A DNA stretch of 64,000 bases from Peronospora farinosa (Eukaryota; Oomycota; Peronosporomycetes; Peronosporales; Peronosporaceae): contig CANTFK010000228.1 of NCBI GenBank assembly GCA_947646735.1, positions 310,001 through 374,000 on the forward strand, given 5' to 3'. The notes beneath the pieces are model-generated. The model saw only the letters and a program-made list of their open reading frames with translations. It was not told the origin of the DNA and ran no database searches. The translations under genes and the position numbers were made by a program. The stretch's first letter is position 1. Each line of letters starts with the position of its first letter. Shown here piece after piece: positions 11,166 through 23,371 of the stretch.

Positions 11166-14100
11166 TTAGACATCCTCTTGCGCCTCTACCACTTGTCCAT
11201 TTCGTTCCTTCAGTACGATGAGAGCTTCGTCGAGGCAGCGCATGCAGAGTACTGTGGAGTTAAAGCGTTGGTTGTGGCCATCGTTCGGCGCGAAGCACAA
11301 TCTACATGCTGGAAGCTCCACATTTACAGGAAGGGTGGCAGCAAAAAACTCTCGCCACAAGGTCGGGTTCCGCTCTCGGACTTCGGCACGGCTATCAATA
11401 CGGTAATGCTCCATGTATTGGGCGAGTTTTCGTCGCACAACAATTTCCCCTTCGTGGCCAGGCTGTCGTCGAGTCAGTGCAGCTGTTACAACTTCTTTGG
11501 CTTCAGCGATACTGGCCATGGTTGGCTTATTAATTGTTGAAATCGACAAATCGATCACATTATTTGTCGTATCCGCCGAACTCTCAGTATTGCTGTCGGA
11601 AGTTTCAGCCTGGCCTCCTGGGGCTATCGTATCCTCATCATCGTCTTCAGATAATTCCGAGCTGTCTACCTCGATTATATCTCTCGTCTGCTCAACAGCT
11701 TTACTCGCCATGGTCGTCTCGTTCATCGACGAATTTTTAGTGAGCTCTTCAACTACTCGATTGCTGTTGTTCTCTTTCAACGCTGATAAAGTGCTTGTGT
11801 CCACTAGCACCGTAACTTGATCTAGGTCTGCGACCGTCGTTTGATCTTTTCCATGCATTATCGACTTGCGTGCAACGTGGGCACCTTTACGCTCCACGAC
11901 TTGGTCACTATCACCTTTTTTTGCCGTTCTACTATGTCCGGTGTTCAAATTGTCAGTGGTCATCTCAGCATCTGCAGATGTCGGTGTCACTACATCAAGA
12001 TCAACAACTGTCCTTGATATCTCGCTTCGTTGAACAGTTGTGCTGTCAAACAGATTAGCGTTTGACTTTTGCATCGTTAAGATGTCTTCGCGTTTTTTAA
12101 TATGCTCATCTAAGCTGCCTTCCGACGCCAAGCTACGAAAAGTGGCACACTCTTGACTCAACAAAAGATCGGAGATATTCAACAACTCGTCCACTGGAAT
12201 TGCGTTCTCCTCAGCTCGCAACGTAATGAGGCCTGTCCGAGAAAACAAGGCTGGAGCAGGGAGGTGCAAAATTGCATTCCAGCTAATATCCAAGACATTG
12301 AGATGTTTTGGCAGCACCGGGAATGTGGTAATGTTGTTGTGCGCCAACCTTAGCTCTTTTAGCTGGGTTAAACCGTTGACGCCTATAGGGACCTCAATAA
12401 GCGCGTTTTCTGATGCATTGAGTTCTTGAAGATTTTGCAGTTGACGCAAGCCTGTAGGAAGCTCTGTACACTCGTTTCCGCTAATATCCAAAGATACCAG
12501 CTGATTCTTTAGTAAGACTGCATTTGGAATGCGCTTCAAACCAAGGCCTCGCAGATTTAGAGACACAGCTTTTAAATCTCCAATCCACGATGTATCCTTC
12601 TGGTCCAATATTTTATCATCACCAAATGTGTTGCATGCAAGCACTAGCTGTCGCTTTTCCATTTCTTCCGAAATACTTTTCGATCTCACATCCAACGTTT
12701 CTCCGAATAAAATTTCCAAACCTAAGATAAGACGCCAAGGCTCTAACCGCAGCGGATCCGCTTCAACCTCACTCTTGAGAAGACAAGACACTGCTTTCAT
12801 GTTTCTTAAACGCATTTCCATGGCAACTAAGGCTTGCAGTATCCAAGAATGTTTTGTTTTCGCTCCAACAAAACATTTTCTTAAGGAAACTCGCGCGGCC
12901 AATAGTTCCCATTCATGAAAAGCAATATCTGTCACACGAACGAGCATTAACTAATTAGTGCGACAAAAGCAAATTTTATACCACAAGAACGCGTACCCGA
13001 AAAGCCAAGCGAGAACTCTGGTGAAAGTGCTAAACAATCAGTAAATGCTGCATAAAAAGTAGTCTTTTCTGGATGTGCTACTGCATTGGCGCACAGTTGA
13101 AAAAGCTCTAGGTTTGCGCCAAATGTGATTAAATGGCTTCGCTCTGGATACAGACAAGCGCACACAGCACGATCGACAGCATCTCTGGCAATATCGTACC
13201 GAATGTACGTTAAGGCTTGGCGTGTCATTTCAGTCTCCACGCTCATTTCTGCCATGTACTTGCGAAACAAACGAGTCAGTTTCGTTTGATGCTCTCTAGA
13301 TGACTGACCACCCAATTTTTCCTGTTGTAGTAGATCCACCTGGAATACAAAACATTGCATCCATGCAAGCTGCCGTGCTTCGTAAGATAAAGTGCCAAAA
13401 TTCGACGAGCCTAAAACCATTTGAATGCCTTCAATTGCGCCGGATGGTTCCAGCAAAATGCCCATCAAATAGCAGATGTCCAATGCTACACAAACATCGG
13501 CAAGCGATATGGGCCGTTGACTTGTGAGCTGATCTAGGTTCGATCGTCGTAGCGAAGCGAGCTGGTCGATCCATGCAGCCAGTAGGTTATCCAATAATGC
13601 CTTCAAAGCACACGATTTCGATACATTACATGTGCTATGCATAATGTCTTCGATAGATTTTTTGACCCTATTGATGTCAACGTCCAAAAAACTCGCTAAG
13701 CGCTCCAATACATTTGGAAATATCTTATCCAAAGCATCCACGAGCGATGGGAACAGGCGACACGCAAACAAATAATGGTGGAATGCTTCTGGAAACGTGG
13801 CGAGCGAACTACGATTTATCATCGTAAGCATTAGTTGGCAGGCCTGCTTTTCACCAGTCGATGTTCGCCCCATTAACTTTGCAGCTGTTAGCGATGCACC
13901 AGGATACTGCTGAATCAAGTCGAGCTTCTTCTCAAAAAACACTTGCAGGTTCTTGTTTTCTTCACCTAGAGCATCATCGTGATGTGCGAGTACCAGCATC
14001 CAGTTGTTCAGTATAGCATTGCCCGCATCTTGTTCATCTTTGCCCTCCTTTCCAAAAAGTTGAAATGCGGACTCATAAGCTGTCAAAGCTCGACCACACA

Positions 14101-17100
14101 CTTCTACGTCGATATCAGGCCACCCACGCTGTAATGATTCAAAACTATAGATCATATCTTTGACTGGGATCCTTGCATCATTGCTAGCAACTACCCAATG
14201 CTCGATTATGCTGGGAAGCTCCTTGAAAAGCAGAACATGAGCAAAGATTAAATGAAATACTATCAAGTCTTCGCTGGGTAATTTGCCACGAGTTAAAGTA
14301 CACCATCCGAATTCCAAAGACGTGTCGCCAAATTGCAGCAACGCTGATAGAAACTCGATCGTTCGACATGTTGCACCAGCATTCCACAGCTTCATACAAA
14401 GATGCAAGCATATTGCCGTCAATAGAGCTGACAGTTTCTTGCTGGAATTTGGTGTCGAGACAGCTGAGCTTTCCCGAGCAAGATGTTCCAGAAGCCGCCA
14501 ATATATTCCTTCTGCCATTCCCATGGAATCGAAGTCGTAAGTCGAAATGTAACGAAGCCATAACGCGTGGGAACTCGGCAAAAACTGAACAGCTTGCTCG
14601 ACCATATCAATTTCTGTTTGTTTGCTGGTCACTTGTTTGCATAGATGAAGATACAGCAGCCAAAGTGCTTCACAATACGCGTTGGCTTCAATTTCTAAAG
14701 CGCGTGAAAGCGTATGCAAACACCGTTTCAGATTTTCCTCTTCGACGTTAAGAATGCGAGAGGCGACATTGTGGACTTTCGAGTTGAGCTGTATACTAAG
14801 AAAAAGAAGTTGTTGTTGGAGGCGGTCCTGATCGGACAAGATCACAGCTTCATCACTACAAGCACGCAAACAAATCGTGATTCAGCTCAAAAATCAATAA
14901 AGCACGGTTTCGCGAGCACACACACGTACCTCATCCTAACATCAAGTCCAAGCTGGTAGATAGCGAGACGGAGCCATGCATTAGTGTCATTCGGGCGTTC
15001 TTCTACTTTCTTTTGCAGCATGTCACCATTTCCGTCTATGGAGTCGAGATTGTCGAAGTAGCGAGCATTGCCAATCTCTGGATGCTTTTCTTGCACATCA
15101 AGCGATATATAGTCACCATCGTCCTCGCCAGAATCTCCTTCGCGACGTGCCATAGATTTTGCCACTGGCATCGCTGCATCAACCTCGCCAGCTATAACCG
15201 CGTCTGTTACAACGCTAGCACTCTTTTCTGTTGCCTGCATACCGACAAGTACCTGGTCAGTATTCAAGCATCGAAAGCCACTATGTATTTGCAGTTCGAA
15301 CACAATTCCTCAGATTTTTCCAGCACTTACCGCTAAAGGTGTTGAAGTGGTTATCACAGGCCACTTTTTCATAATTCTCCCACGAAATTCAGCAAAGGAT
15401 AGCAGCAACTGATTCTCCTCATTTTTTAGTTTGACGACCTTCGCATAACTATCATCAGCACTGCAGAGGTTGACGTCGTCCGTTTTTCTTTTGACAGGTT
15501 CGTAGTCTTTCCAGTGATAGTTCGAGCAGTTCTGGTCGTTGCAAGCTCCATTTAATTCAAAGTGACATAACGTTCTAACATTTGTAACGTGTCAGCTTTA
15601 GAATGCCAAAACCGAGAAGGAAAAGTATTGCTATGTACGTACTTCATGGGATCAATTGTTTTAAACGGCGTTGAATTCACCGTTTCAGCTCCCTTCAGCT
15701 GCCTCACAATTGACTCTGTTGCAATAGAAAACGGTCTTGCGTATTTCGACGACAAGAAAGGGACAGGAGCTCCAGAAGCCTTGTCAGGGCCACTGAACCC
15801 TAGCAAGGAACCGCTGTGAGGGCCAATCGGCTCGCTTTGCTCGCGCAGCCACTTTTCCATGTTTTCAAAGACACCAGTCATTTGTCCATACGAACGATCC
15901 AAAAATCTAGACGGATAACTAGCCGTTGGCTTTACCCAGTCAACGCCAACTCTGGCACAAAGAAAAGCTGAAAGTGTAGGTGTCGTGGCACCACCAGCCA
16001 GACAGTTTTCCAAAAAAGTTGCTCGCCGACACCTCTTGACTAGTTCTACACTTTTAAGCTCTCGCATATCTGATGATTGTAGTGTGTCACATACAGCAGC
16101 AACAACTTCCTTCTCAACTTCAATCATTGCCTGAATTTGACCTACACCATTGCAACGATTATATGATCAAGAAGTCAAATACCAAGAACAAACGCAGCTC
16201 GTACTCGCATCAGATGAGATAAATGTCGGAGTCTTTAAGAATTGACGCCCTGGCTGCCAGCAGGCAGATCTCCTTGAGGTCGTGGGCAAAGAAGTTCGTC
16301 TAGGCTCTTGGATATAGCAGGATGCCAATGAGCATTCCAAAGATGACCGGTCCCCTCCGACTTGGTCCAGATCTTTACCCGTGTAAATCTTGAAAGTTTC
16401 TTCTAACTTCTCTCGTGATATCATCTCCACAAATGCATTGATTTCCAAAAATGTTCATTAGACCGTATCAATTGAACCTCAACGAAAAGTAACGCCTACC
16501 CTATGTGTCTGCACGAGATGACGCGTTGCAATGCGAACGCACGCAGCCTCAGCAAGTGCTGCAGTTCCCACATCCAAGTCTGGCGCAGTGGCAACTATCT
16601 CAATGACAACTCACACCGCAAATTGTCAGTACACATGGACTATGGACACAAGATAAAAGCTGTACAATTCCTCACAAGGATGCATTTGAAGACCAGCATC
16701 AGTTTCTTTGACTGTATTTGGTATCTCCATATGAGCCAGTTTCCTCGGTTGTTCGTCACTCTCCTTCTCTTCTCTCTTGCGCTTCGCTTGCAGCTGCTTC
16801 AAGTTCGTGGCCGCTATCTGCTGCTTCTGCAATTCATTATATAGTAGCAAAACATGTAAATATTAGTAACATACGCTTTCAAATAATAGAAACAATAGCT
16901 AAAAGAAGAGGTTAAAACCACAGACCTCTTTAGCTGCCTCTGCTCGTGCCTGCAGCTTCGTCAGCTCCTTCTTTCGCACTAGCGCTGCAGCATCCCTCTT
17001 CTTCAGTCTATTACTCTCCTCATTATCGATACTTTCTTCGTTCTGTGCCTTTTGAGTGCCAGTTTTCGCGTCTTTTGCAACATTTGAAGTTTGAAGCTCA

Positions 17101-17255
17101 AGAAGCTTTAAAAGTTGCTGTTTGCGCACCAGTATCGCATCTCTCTTGTCTATCCATCGCTGTCTTTCTTCCGATACTTTAAAAAGACGTTGCGATATCG
17201 TCAGGCTTTCCATAAATGCCATAGATCCCTCTGCAGTCGACACTTCAGCATTCAT
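11166..17255 (-). CDS. ZFC3H1-like zinc-finger and HAT/TPR-repeat protein with C-terminal leucine-rich repeats (9 exons)
   Basis: Exons 17255-16926, 16826-16676, 16579-16500, 16424-16205, 16141-15643, 15574-15331, 15234-14930, 14855-12997 and 12928-11166 join with GT-AG junctions to 1,816 residues and no stop. The N-terminus is a charged coiled coil (about 1-150). A compact CCCH finger at 430-447 (C-X7-C-X4-C-X3-H, containing NGACNDQNC) is the hallmark of the ZFC3H1 family. An acidic linker is followed by about 650 residues of HAT/TPR-type helical repeats (NDTNAWLRLAIYQLGLD onwards). Known ZFC3H1 proteins bridge the MTR4 helicase to poly(A)-tail exosome targeting in the nucleus. Here the array continues without a stop into about five leucine-rich repeats (about 1350-1460), a Ser/Thr/Glu-rich linker and a terminal Cys-pair motif (CRLCF and LCMRC). 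The exon 4 boundaries (weak acceptor at 16424) are the least certain part. The LRR tail is not part of the family as I know it. Confidence 0.8.
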
Positions 17256-17435
17256 TTCACCCTTTTATTTTAATAACGATAATAATATCCAATGATAGTT
17301 AAGTGTGTAAATCACGTAATTTAATGTGGTAGCCATGGATACAAAATTTTAGCCAATCCACAAGTGCAACCTTTGTGTGACGTCAAAATCACACTGTCGC
17401 ATGGAATCAGATTTCTGATCGACTGGAATGATCAG
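17256..17435. other. intergenic sequence upstream of the ZFC3H1-like gene
   Basis: A/T-rich non-coding stretch leading into repeat copy A; presumably contains the promoter of the leftward gene. Nothing specific was recognised. Confidence 0.3.
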
Positions 17436-17619
17436 TCGGCGTTAATGGTCGCGTACTCGTGGTAAGATCAACACCCTGTACCTGAGTTTTCTCGGATCCA
17501 ACACCTAAATCAATCGCAATCTGATGTTGCAACAAACAGGAAGCCATCGAAAGTTAGTTGCCTTACTATTACACCATCCAAAATTACCTCGACAACTTTC
17601 AATAAGGCGGACAGTTGTC
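17436..17619 (+). repeat. dispersed direct repeat, copy A
   Basis: This ~184-bp segment, from TCGGCGTTAATGGTCGCG to GGCGGACAGTTGT, recurs in the same orientation at 22683-22890 with roughly 90% identity by eye. The two copies bracket the BAF60 pseudogene and the CRN locus. Identity falls away abruptly at both ends. No terminal inverted repeats or target-site duplications were found, so its class is unknown. Confidence 0.75.
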
Positions 17620-17787
17620 CCATTCAAGGCAGTCAACGTTCAAATTGGACTTTAAATTGTGTACTTTCACATTTTGGACTAAAAACAAACTGCATGACCG
17701 CGATACCTGTGGTAATGTCGTCTAGACCTTTATTGCTTGCGTCCATGGCCATCTCTAGTGACCTACGCTCTTGTGTTATGACTATAG

Positions 17788-18762
17788 GATTTGTTGCAAG
17801 GCGAATGGTCGTGTCAGCGTGAGATTGACCTGCTCACACGCACGCAGACAGCGCACCAGGAGCTCTCGTCGCGTCTGCAGTCTATGACACGTGAGCTGCG
17901 TGGAGAACGCTATTATCCCTTACAGGTGCGTCACTTTCATTGCAGTAGAATGCGGCTCTACCTTTTGGGCATCGTGTGACTCGTCGTTGTCATTGTAAAC
18001 AAGCAGGTAGAGACCAAGCAGCTGCGTGTACGAGTGTATCACACGTACGTCCCGCCCGTAGAAGCTTCAGAGACTACACAGGCAACATTAGGCAGATGGA
18101 CGCTCAAGATGGAAGGAATTGATGCTGTAGCAGAACAGCCTAAACGTAGACGGACTGGAAATTACGAGAACTGGAAGCACGGCACATACAGTAAAGATCA
18201 AGTTGCTACCGCCGCAAACTCCCGAGCGATTTACCATTTCGCCAGAATTGGAAGCGGCAATTGGTCATAATATTGGCCCTGCTAAGGCGTATACGAAACA
18301 AGATATCGTACTCGCGATATGGGAGTACATTAAACTACGCAACCTCATCAAAGAGGACGACTGCCGAGTGGTAATCTGTGACAAGCGGATGGTGCAGATG
18401 CTCAAGTGTGTATCGTTGCCATTTACGTCCATTATAGTGGCGCTTAAGCAGCATCTGACACCTATTAGCACCATCGACCTCGAGTACACGCTGAACCTTT
18501 CAGCGGCATGTGAATCTGAGCTGCTGGAAGAGCAGTTCTTTGACGTTTCTGTTGCGGCAACGTCGGAACGTGACAGAACTCGGGCTCGCGCTCTTAAGGA
18601 AATTGAGGAATTACAGCAAGACCAAGAAAGGAGATTGCACTGCTGAAGGAACAAGAGTTGGATATTCGAGAGCGTTTGCAAATGTATACGCGAAAGAAAG
18701 AATGGATGACCCAATTCGCTCAAGACCCGTGCGGGTTTATGGTAAATGTGAAAAAGTCTTAA
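17788..18762 (+). pseudogene. broken BAF60/SMARCD (SWIB-domain) chromatin-remodelling subunit
   Basis: The sequence encodes pieces of a SWI/SNF subunit of the BAF60 type. A coiled segment (QREIDLLTRTQTAHQELSS, 17812-17870) runs to an intron at about 17924-18006. It is followed by LRVRVYHTYVPP and GRWTLKMEG, then in a different frame the SWIB domain (FTISPELEAAIG, YTKQDIVLAIWEYIKL, VVICDKRM at 18227-18400). A third frame from about 18630 carries a helical tail with FAQDPCGFM, matching the end of the family. There is no start codon or N-terminal third. At least two frameshifts (about 18120-18200 and 18630) are not explained by introns, so it is called a pseudogene; base-calling error is the alternative. 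Since BAF60 is a core chromatin subunit, an intact paralogue is expected elsewhere in the genome. Confidence 0.75.
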
Positions 18763-19681
18763 CTGGCCGATGAGGAGGTTCGTGACAATTTGCTTGTATG
18801 CAAGGTTTATATGAGGTCTATTGTATTGACGTGATATGTGTAGATTTTAATTACCGAGACACGCGTTTAGATGAGCTGTACTCGATCTATGTCAAGGCGA
18901 AAGCCATCATCAGCTATTAATGTCAGTTTCGCAAGCCCCAAGCGCATGTTAGATATCATTTACCAGTATTGGCCGGAACCTCAACATCCTCAACTGCAGG
19001 GAGTGCCCGTTGGACGCGAAGCAGATCTAAAAAAGTCTAGTTGACATTGTACCAAGAGCATGTGATTCCGTCAGGTGTCTGAAGCTTGAACAGCGGTCTG
19101 AGATTGCGTTTATCTCACACCATTGCACTGCATGCCTTACGATACATATTGATGGCAATTTACTTAGCGGGGCGTGACGTGAGCAGATCACCAATCACCT
19201 CACGAACCCACGGCTGTGTAAACTGCTGAGGATGAGGAATACTACATTCGTTCAGTTGTGAGCAAACAATGCGGACGATCTCATGTACGTAGATGGTAAG
19301 CTGTGAGGATGAGGAGCACCACGCATTAGGTCGTGTACTCTGCATGTCAGGTTAGCACGAGTAGTGAGATGTTGACAAGCAACGATGAATCAGTACCAAG
19401 TCAAGTTTTCTGCTACTTCTTTACGTACCTTTCATATGGTCGCTTTCCATGCATGGTAACATATCGAAGGGCAAAAATAGAAGTATCAACATGTAAGAGC
19501 GAGATGAACAACGAATCCAAAAGAAATATTCGACAGTTCAAAGCCGCTAAAATCTGTTTCGGACAATCTGGAAACCCATGAGGAAGCAGACGACGTGCTA
19601 AAAGTAGACATGCAAGAAGAAGTGAACAGAGTATGTTGTGCTTGCGACGCAATGCAGAGACTCCCAAGGCGACGGACTGGC
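18763..19681. other. non-coding stretch between BAF60 pseudogene and CRN locus
   Basis: About 900 bp in which only short frames occur, none with a recognisable motif. It may be further decay of the neighbouring pseudogene. Confidence 0.3.
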
Positions 19682-22158
19682 TCAATCAAGGTTTGCTACG
19701 CACCCTACCGTCAACGGCCCCGTTTCCATAACGATGACCAGCTTCTTTCGTTTTTCTTCCTCCGGCTGGAAAACCCAATTGACACGGCCACTTCGGCAAT
19801 TAACCTTGACGCAGCCAATTTCATCACGCTCCCACTTCTTTTCAAAAGTTGCTAATTTCACACAGAAAACCAAGGCGACTACCCACTTCTCTTTCCAAAT
19901 GGTCTCTAGCCCACCAATGATCGTTTTCATCGCAGCAGAACCCACGCTTTCGTTCCAAAACTTGCACTCACAAAGAAAAAGTGGTTTAGAGACGTCGTCT
20001 ATGTGAACCAAAATGTCACACCTTTTAGCATTTGAAGTACGAACGAGATGCCCGAAGTTACAGCCCTTATCGCGAGTATCTAGGATATATGACGGCCACT
20101 CAGCATTCGGTGGAGCCAAAAAGGGAATCTTCGAGCGAGACAAAGTCGCCAGATCAGCGTACGTATCCAATAAATTGCTAGCAACAATCGTTTCCTCCGT
20201 ATCGCCAATGGTCATTGCTACTGGTCGTATTTCGTCTTGACATTCGCTGAGCAACCCAGCAAAGAATTCATCGAAAGGAATGCCTTGCACTCCATTCCGC
20301 CGCGACGCGCAGAAAATCATATGAGCGACCATATTCTCGAACGTCTTGTAATCATTGCTGATCGCGTTGGTGTTTTCATTTGTCGTGCGCCCCCTTCCTT
20401 GCAAGTACTCGGAGAAGATGCGTAATGTTGAGTAGCCCATACACTTTTCACGATCATAGTAACCCGAGTAAGTCTTCCCACCCATTATTGCAAGGTAAAG
20501 CAGCACGTCCTCATCGATATCCGGGAAACAACAGAACGGTTTCCACAACTCGCCGTTTAACTTAAGTTGGCCATCCATTACCTTCACTTCAGTTGCCTGA
20601 TCATCCACTAGGTTAGCGAAGTGTAGATGCATACAGTAGGTCCCCACCTTCAAAGCAGTTTTCCTTTTCTTAGATGGAGGTGGAGACGTATCATCACTGG
20701 CAACATTAGTATATGATATCGCCATCAGCTGCGCATCCATTCCCTCCGGCTTCCCCATGAAATGTTTGCCTTTCTGTGTCTCCAAGCTGACATGATCCAA
20801 TGCTACATCCAGCAAATCGCAAAGTTCAATACCATTTGCAAAATTTTTCACCGCGTATTGCGCCGCGCTGTCGACGAAATACCGGGCAAAACGCCCGCGA
20901 GAATTCACGACAATGCTTTTCAGCACGGGATAGAAAGCTTGGAGGCGATTCCAAGCCTTCTCTTTGCCTTTATCTGCAAATGGAATTGCTTGATATGGAG
21001 GAAAACGAGAAATAATTGTCATCCATGAATAATTTAGTGTATAACTTCCTCCAGCTTGACCAACCAAGTTAGTGATCTTAGCGTCAGTCCCCATCACCAT
21101 AACGACCAGACCACACACACGAAAAACATTGCGTTGGAATGCTGCCAGGTTCTTTCCTCCGCCATCAATGTTCATGTTAGGCGTCATTTCGTCCAGCACA
21201 AAGAAAGAACGGCAAAACTTTGTTCTCAGCTTTCATCTTTTCGCGAAAAGCGACGACTGTACTGAGCAAGCACTTTTCCACGTGCAATGACGTTTCCTCT
21301 TGAAAGCGCATCATTTTTCCGTGCTGATTTTGCTCCTTGCTGCAATACTTTAGCAGCGCAAGAATGAAACCAAAGGTCCACAAACTCTCAGTCTCGTAAA
21401 TACCTTGGACTGTGTTCAATATGGCCTTCTCAGACAATTGTTTTGGTTCATCCATATTTGTCACGGCATCGAACGCGTTCGAAATTAGCGAGAAATTTTT
21501 ATACAAGCGCTGAGACTCGTCTCCAATGGTAGTAGTAGGCCAGTAAAACCACGGGCGACTTCCTCCTCCTAAAGCAAACGCCAACTGCGACTTTCCCATG
21601 CCAGATGACCCTTCCACGCAAATAAACGGCAGTACGGATTCAGGAAGTGTATAGAGCTCTTCGATCTTTGTTATAATTTGCTGGCAGTAACTCGTACAGT
21701 TGCGCTGGATCAGCTCCCCTCGATTCTGGTAATGCCTTAGCTCGTTTACTGAAACGGCATCGTGTGTTCTCTCTGTAACTCGTATGTAGATACCCGATGA
21801 CACCACCAGCACGTGGATTTGTTCTGGCAATGGCTGCGACATCTTGTTATCTTCAAACAACCAACGCTTAATAGTCCTCGTTGCAATCGCTTGCTCTCCA
21901 TCTATCATCTGCTGTAACTGTGGATGCACCTCTCCTTTAAATAATTGTTCTGCAGCAGGGTCGCTGTCTTCCAGCCACGCGCCGTCCGTTTTCTTTGCCA
22001 GGAAGAGACGCAGGTTTCGCGCAGGAACTTGAATGTCTTCGTTTTTTGCCTTGATTTCGTCTTTCAAGTGTCCAACAATTTTGCTGTCGTCGATATCTAC
22101 AGGAAACGCATCCCCCCCCCTCCCGACCAACGATCGCGCATATCAGCGGTACAATCAT
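19682..22158 (-). pseudogene. Crinkler (CRN)-family effector gene with two frameshifts
   Basis: The product is related to oomycete Crinklers, host-directed proteins named for crinkling and necrosis. The ATG at 22158 opens a short hydrophobic leader. A run of nine G residues at 22112-22120 (complement) shifts the frame relative to the conserved body. The body shows the LFLAK motif, the DWL-like region and the HVLVV boundary motif. The C-terminal part carries a P-loop NTPase signature (GSSGMGKS, about 21590-21615). The far end has a restriction-endonuclease-like core (ILVHID then ECKFW, about 19945-20010), the NTPase-REase layout known for some CRNs. A second frame break near 21190-21205 lies in a CTTTCTTT slippage tract. 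Downstream of each break the frame stays open for hundreds of codons, so decay is recent or the breaks are sequencing errors. It sits between the two dispersed repeat copies. Confidence 0.85.
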
Positions 22159-22682
22159 ATTTAGCCAAAAAAGTTCTCAAATGAAGGGGACAAGAATTTT
22201 CTATTCGCAAATGAAGTTGATTGATTGTATATGCGACTATAGTGGGACCAAGACGCAAGGCAAACTTCCATTCTGACTGGCTGACTAGACCTCTTTAATT
22301 AGGGTATTCCCACAATGATACTCCTATACTAATAATAACTATCCTATACTGCGAGATAATTCCAGGAAGTAATACTGCCTTAACTGCTTACGTATCTAAT
22401 TGATACATGCCTCAGGATTTAAGGGTATCTATACATCAGGATCCTGGTCGGGTTGGGGTAACGCCCTCCCGGAAGCTTGAGCTAGCTAAACGTTAGTCAG
22501 GCCTTGACCGGATGCTTCGCGGTATCCGTCAGTTTAGGACGGGCCTCTCTCCCTCTACACACCTCTCTCTTGCCGCTCTCACCCTCAACCGCCAGTCAAG
22601 CCGCCACGCCCGAAGTCCCGAAGCTGCAGAATTACTTTTTAGTCGAGTCCACAACAATCATGGCTTATTTTGCGATCGATAA
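22159..22682. other. repeat-like region, possible LTR-retroelement remnant
   Basis: No gene. The stretch 22300-22640 has the look of an LTR or leader remnant (A/T-rich first half, then CGGGTTGGGGTAACGCCC and a C/T-rich run). I found no second copy, terminal TG/CA pair or primer-binding site in the window, so this is a weak call. Confidence 0.25.
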
Positions 22683-22890
22683 TCGGCGTTGATGGTCGCG
22701 TACTCGCGGTAAGGTCGCGTACTCGTGGTAAGTCAACACCCTGTACCTGAGTTTTCTCGAATCCAACACCTAAATCAATTTCAATCTGACGTTGCAACAA
22801 ACAAACAGGAAGCCATCGGAAGTTAGTAGCCTTACTTATTATAACCCATCCACGAATACCTCGACAACTTTCCATGAGGCGGACAGTTGT
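22683..22890 (+). repeat. dispersed direct repeat, copy B
   Basis: Second copy of the repeat at 17436-17619. It is slightly longer because a GGTCGCGTACTCG unit near its left end is tandemly doubled and AAAC is repeated in the middle. Same orientation as copy A. Confidence 0.75.
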
Positions 22891-23371
22891 GCGGGTGGCA
22901 TCAGCATTGCGTCACGCATTTGAGCCACAAGTTGGCTTCAATTTCATTATTCAGCACCATCTCGCCGCTTTAGAAAATGATCACACCTCCCATTCGGATC
23001 TTCACACGGCGTTGAATGCTAACAGCTTTGTGATGCAAGTCCATGTACTTGCTACAGCCATGAGGAGACGGCACACATTCAGATCGTAGCCAGCCACTGC
23101 ACACTTCAGCAGAGGCAAGTTCGACACGGACTTGCCGACACCTTTGGCTACCTCTTTCGACAATGTGCCACCCACGATCACCCGCATGACATGATGTGCC
23201 GCCCTCACCTTTGCGGACAATATCTTTTCTCTCTCAGTCCGAGACAGACCTTATGTACCGCTTTCTTGTTCTAGTCCAGCTGCATTATATAACTAAAAAA
23301 GGATCAAATAAGTGATGGATGCGGCAAATGGGTGCGAGGTAGATTTTGGGGGTGTGGGTCAGAGTTTCCCG
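22891..23371. other. no supported gene
   Basis: Short open frames exist on both strands (for example a 72-codon - strand frame at 23002-23220), but none shows a recognisable domain, start context or splice continuation to the RING-Kelch gene. Possibly gene debris. Confidence 0.25.

Noticed and set aside
11046..11540. 164-codon + strand open frame opposite the ZFC3H1-like gene end
   Set aside because: It overlaps the well-supported last exon of the - strand gene, has no domain, and looks like antisense shadowing.
23002..23220. 72-codon - strand frame as an extra exon of the RING-Kelch gene
   Set aside because: The gene already ends with a stop at 23372 after a complete Kelch blade, and no splice connection was seen.
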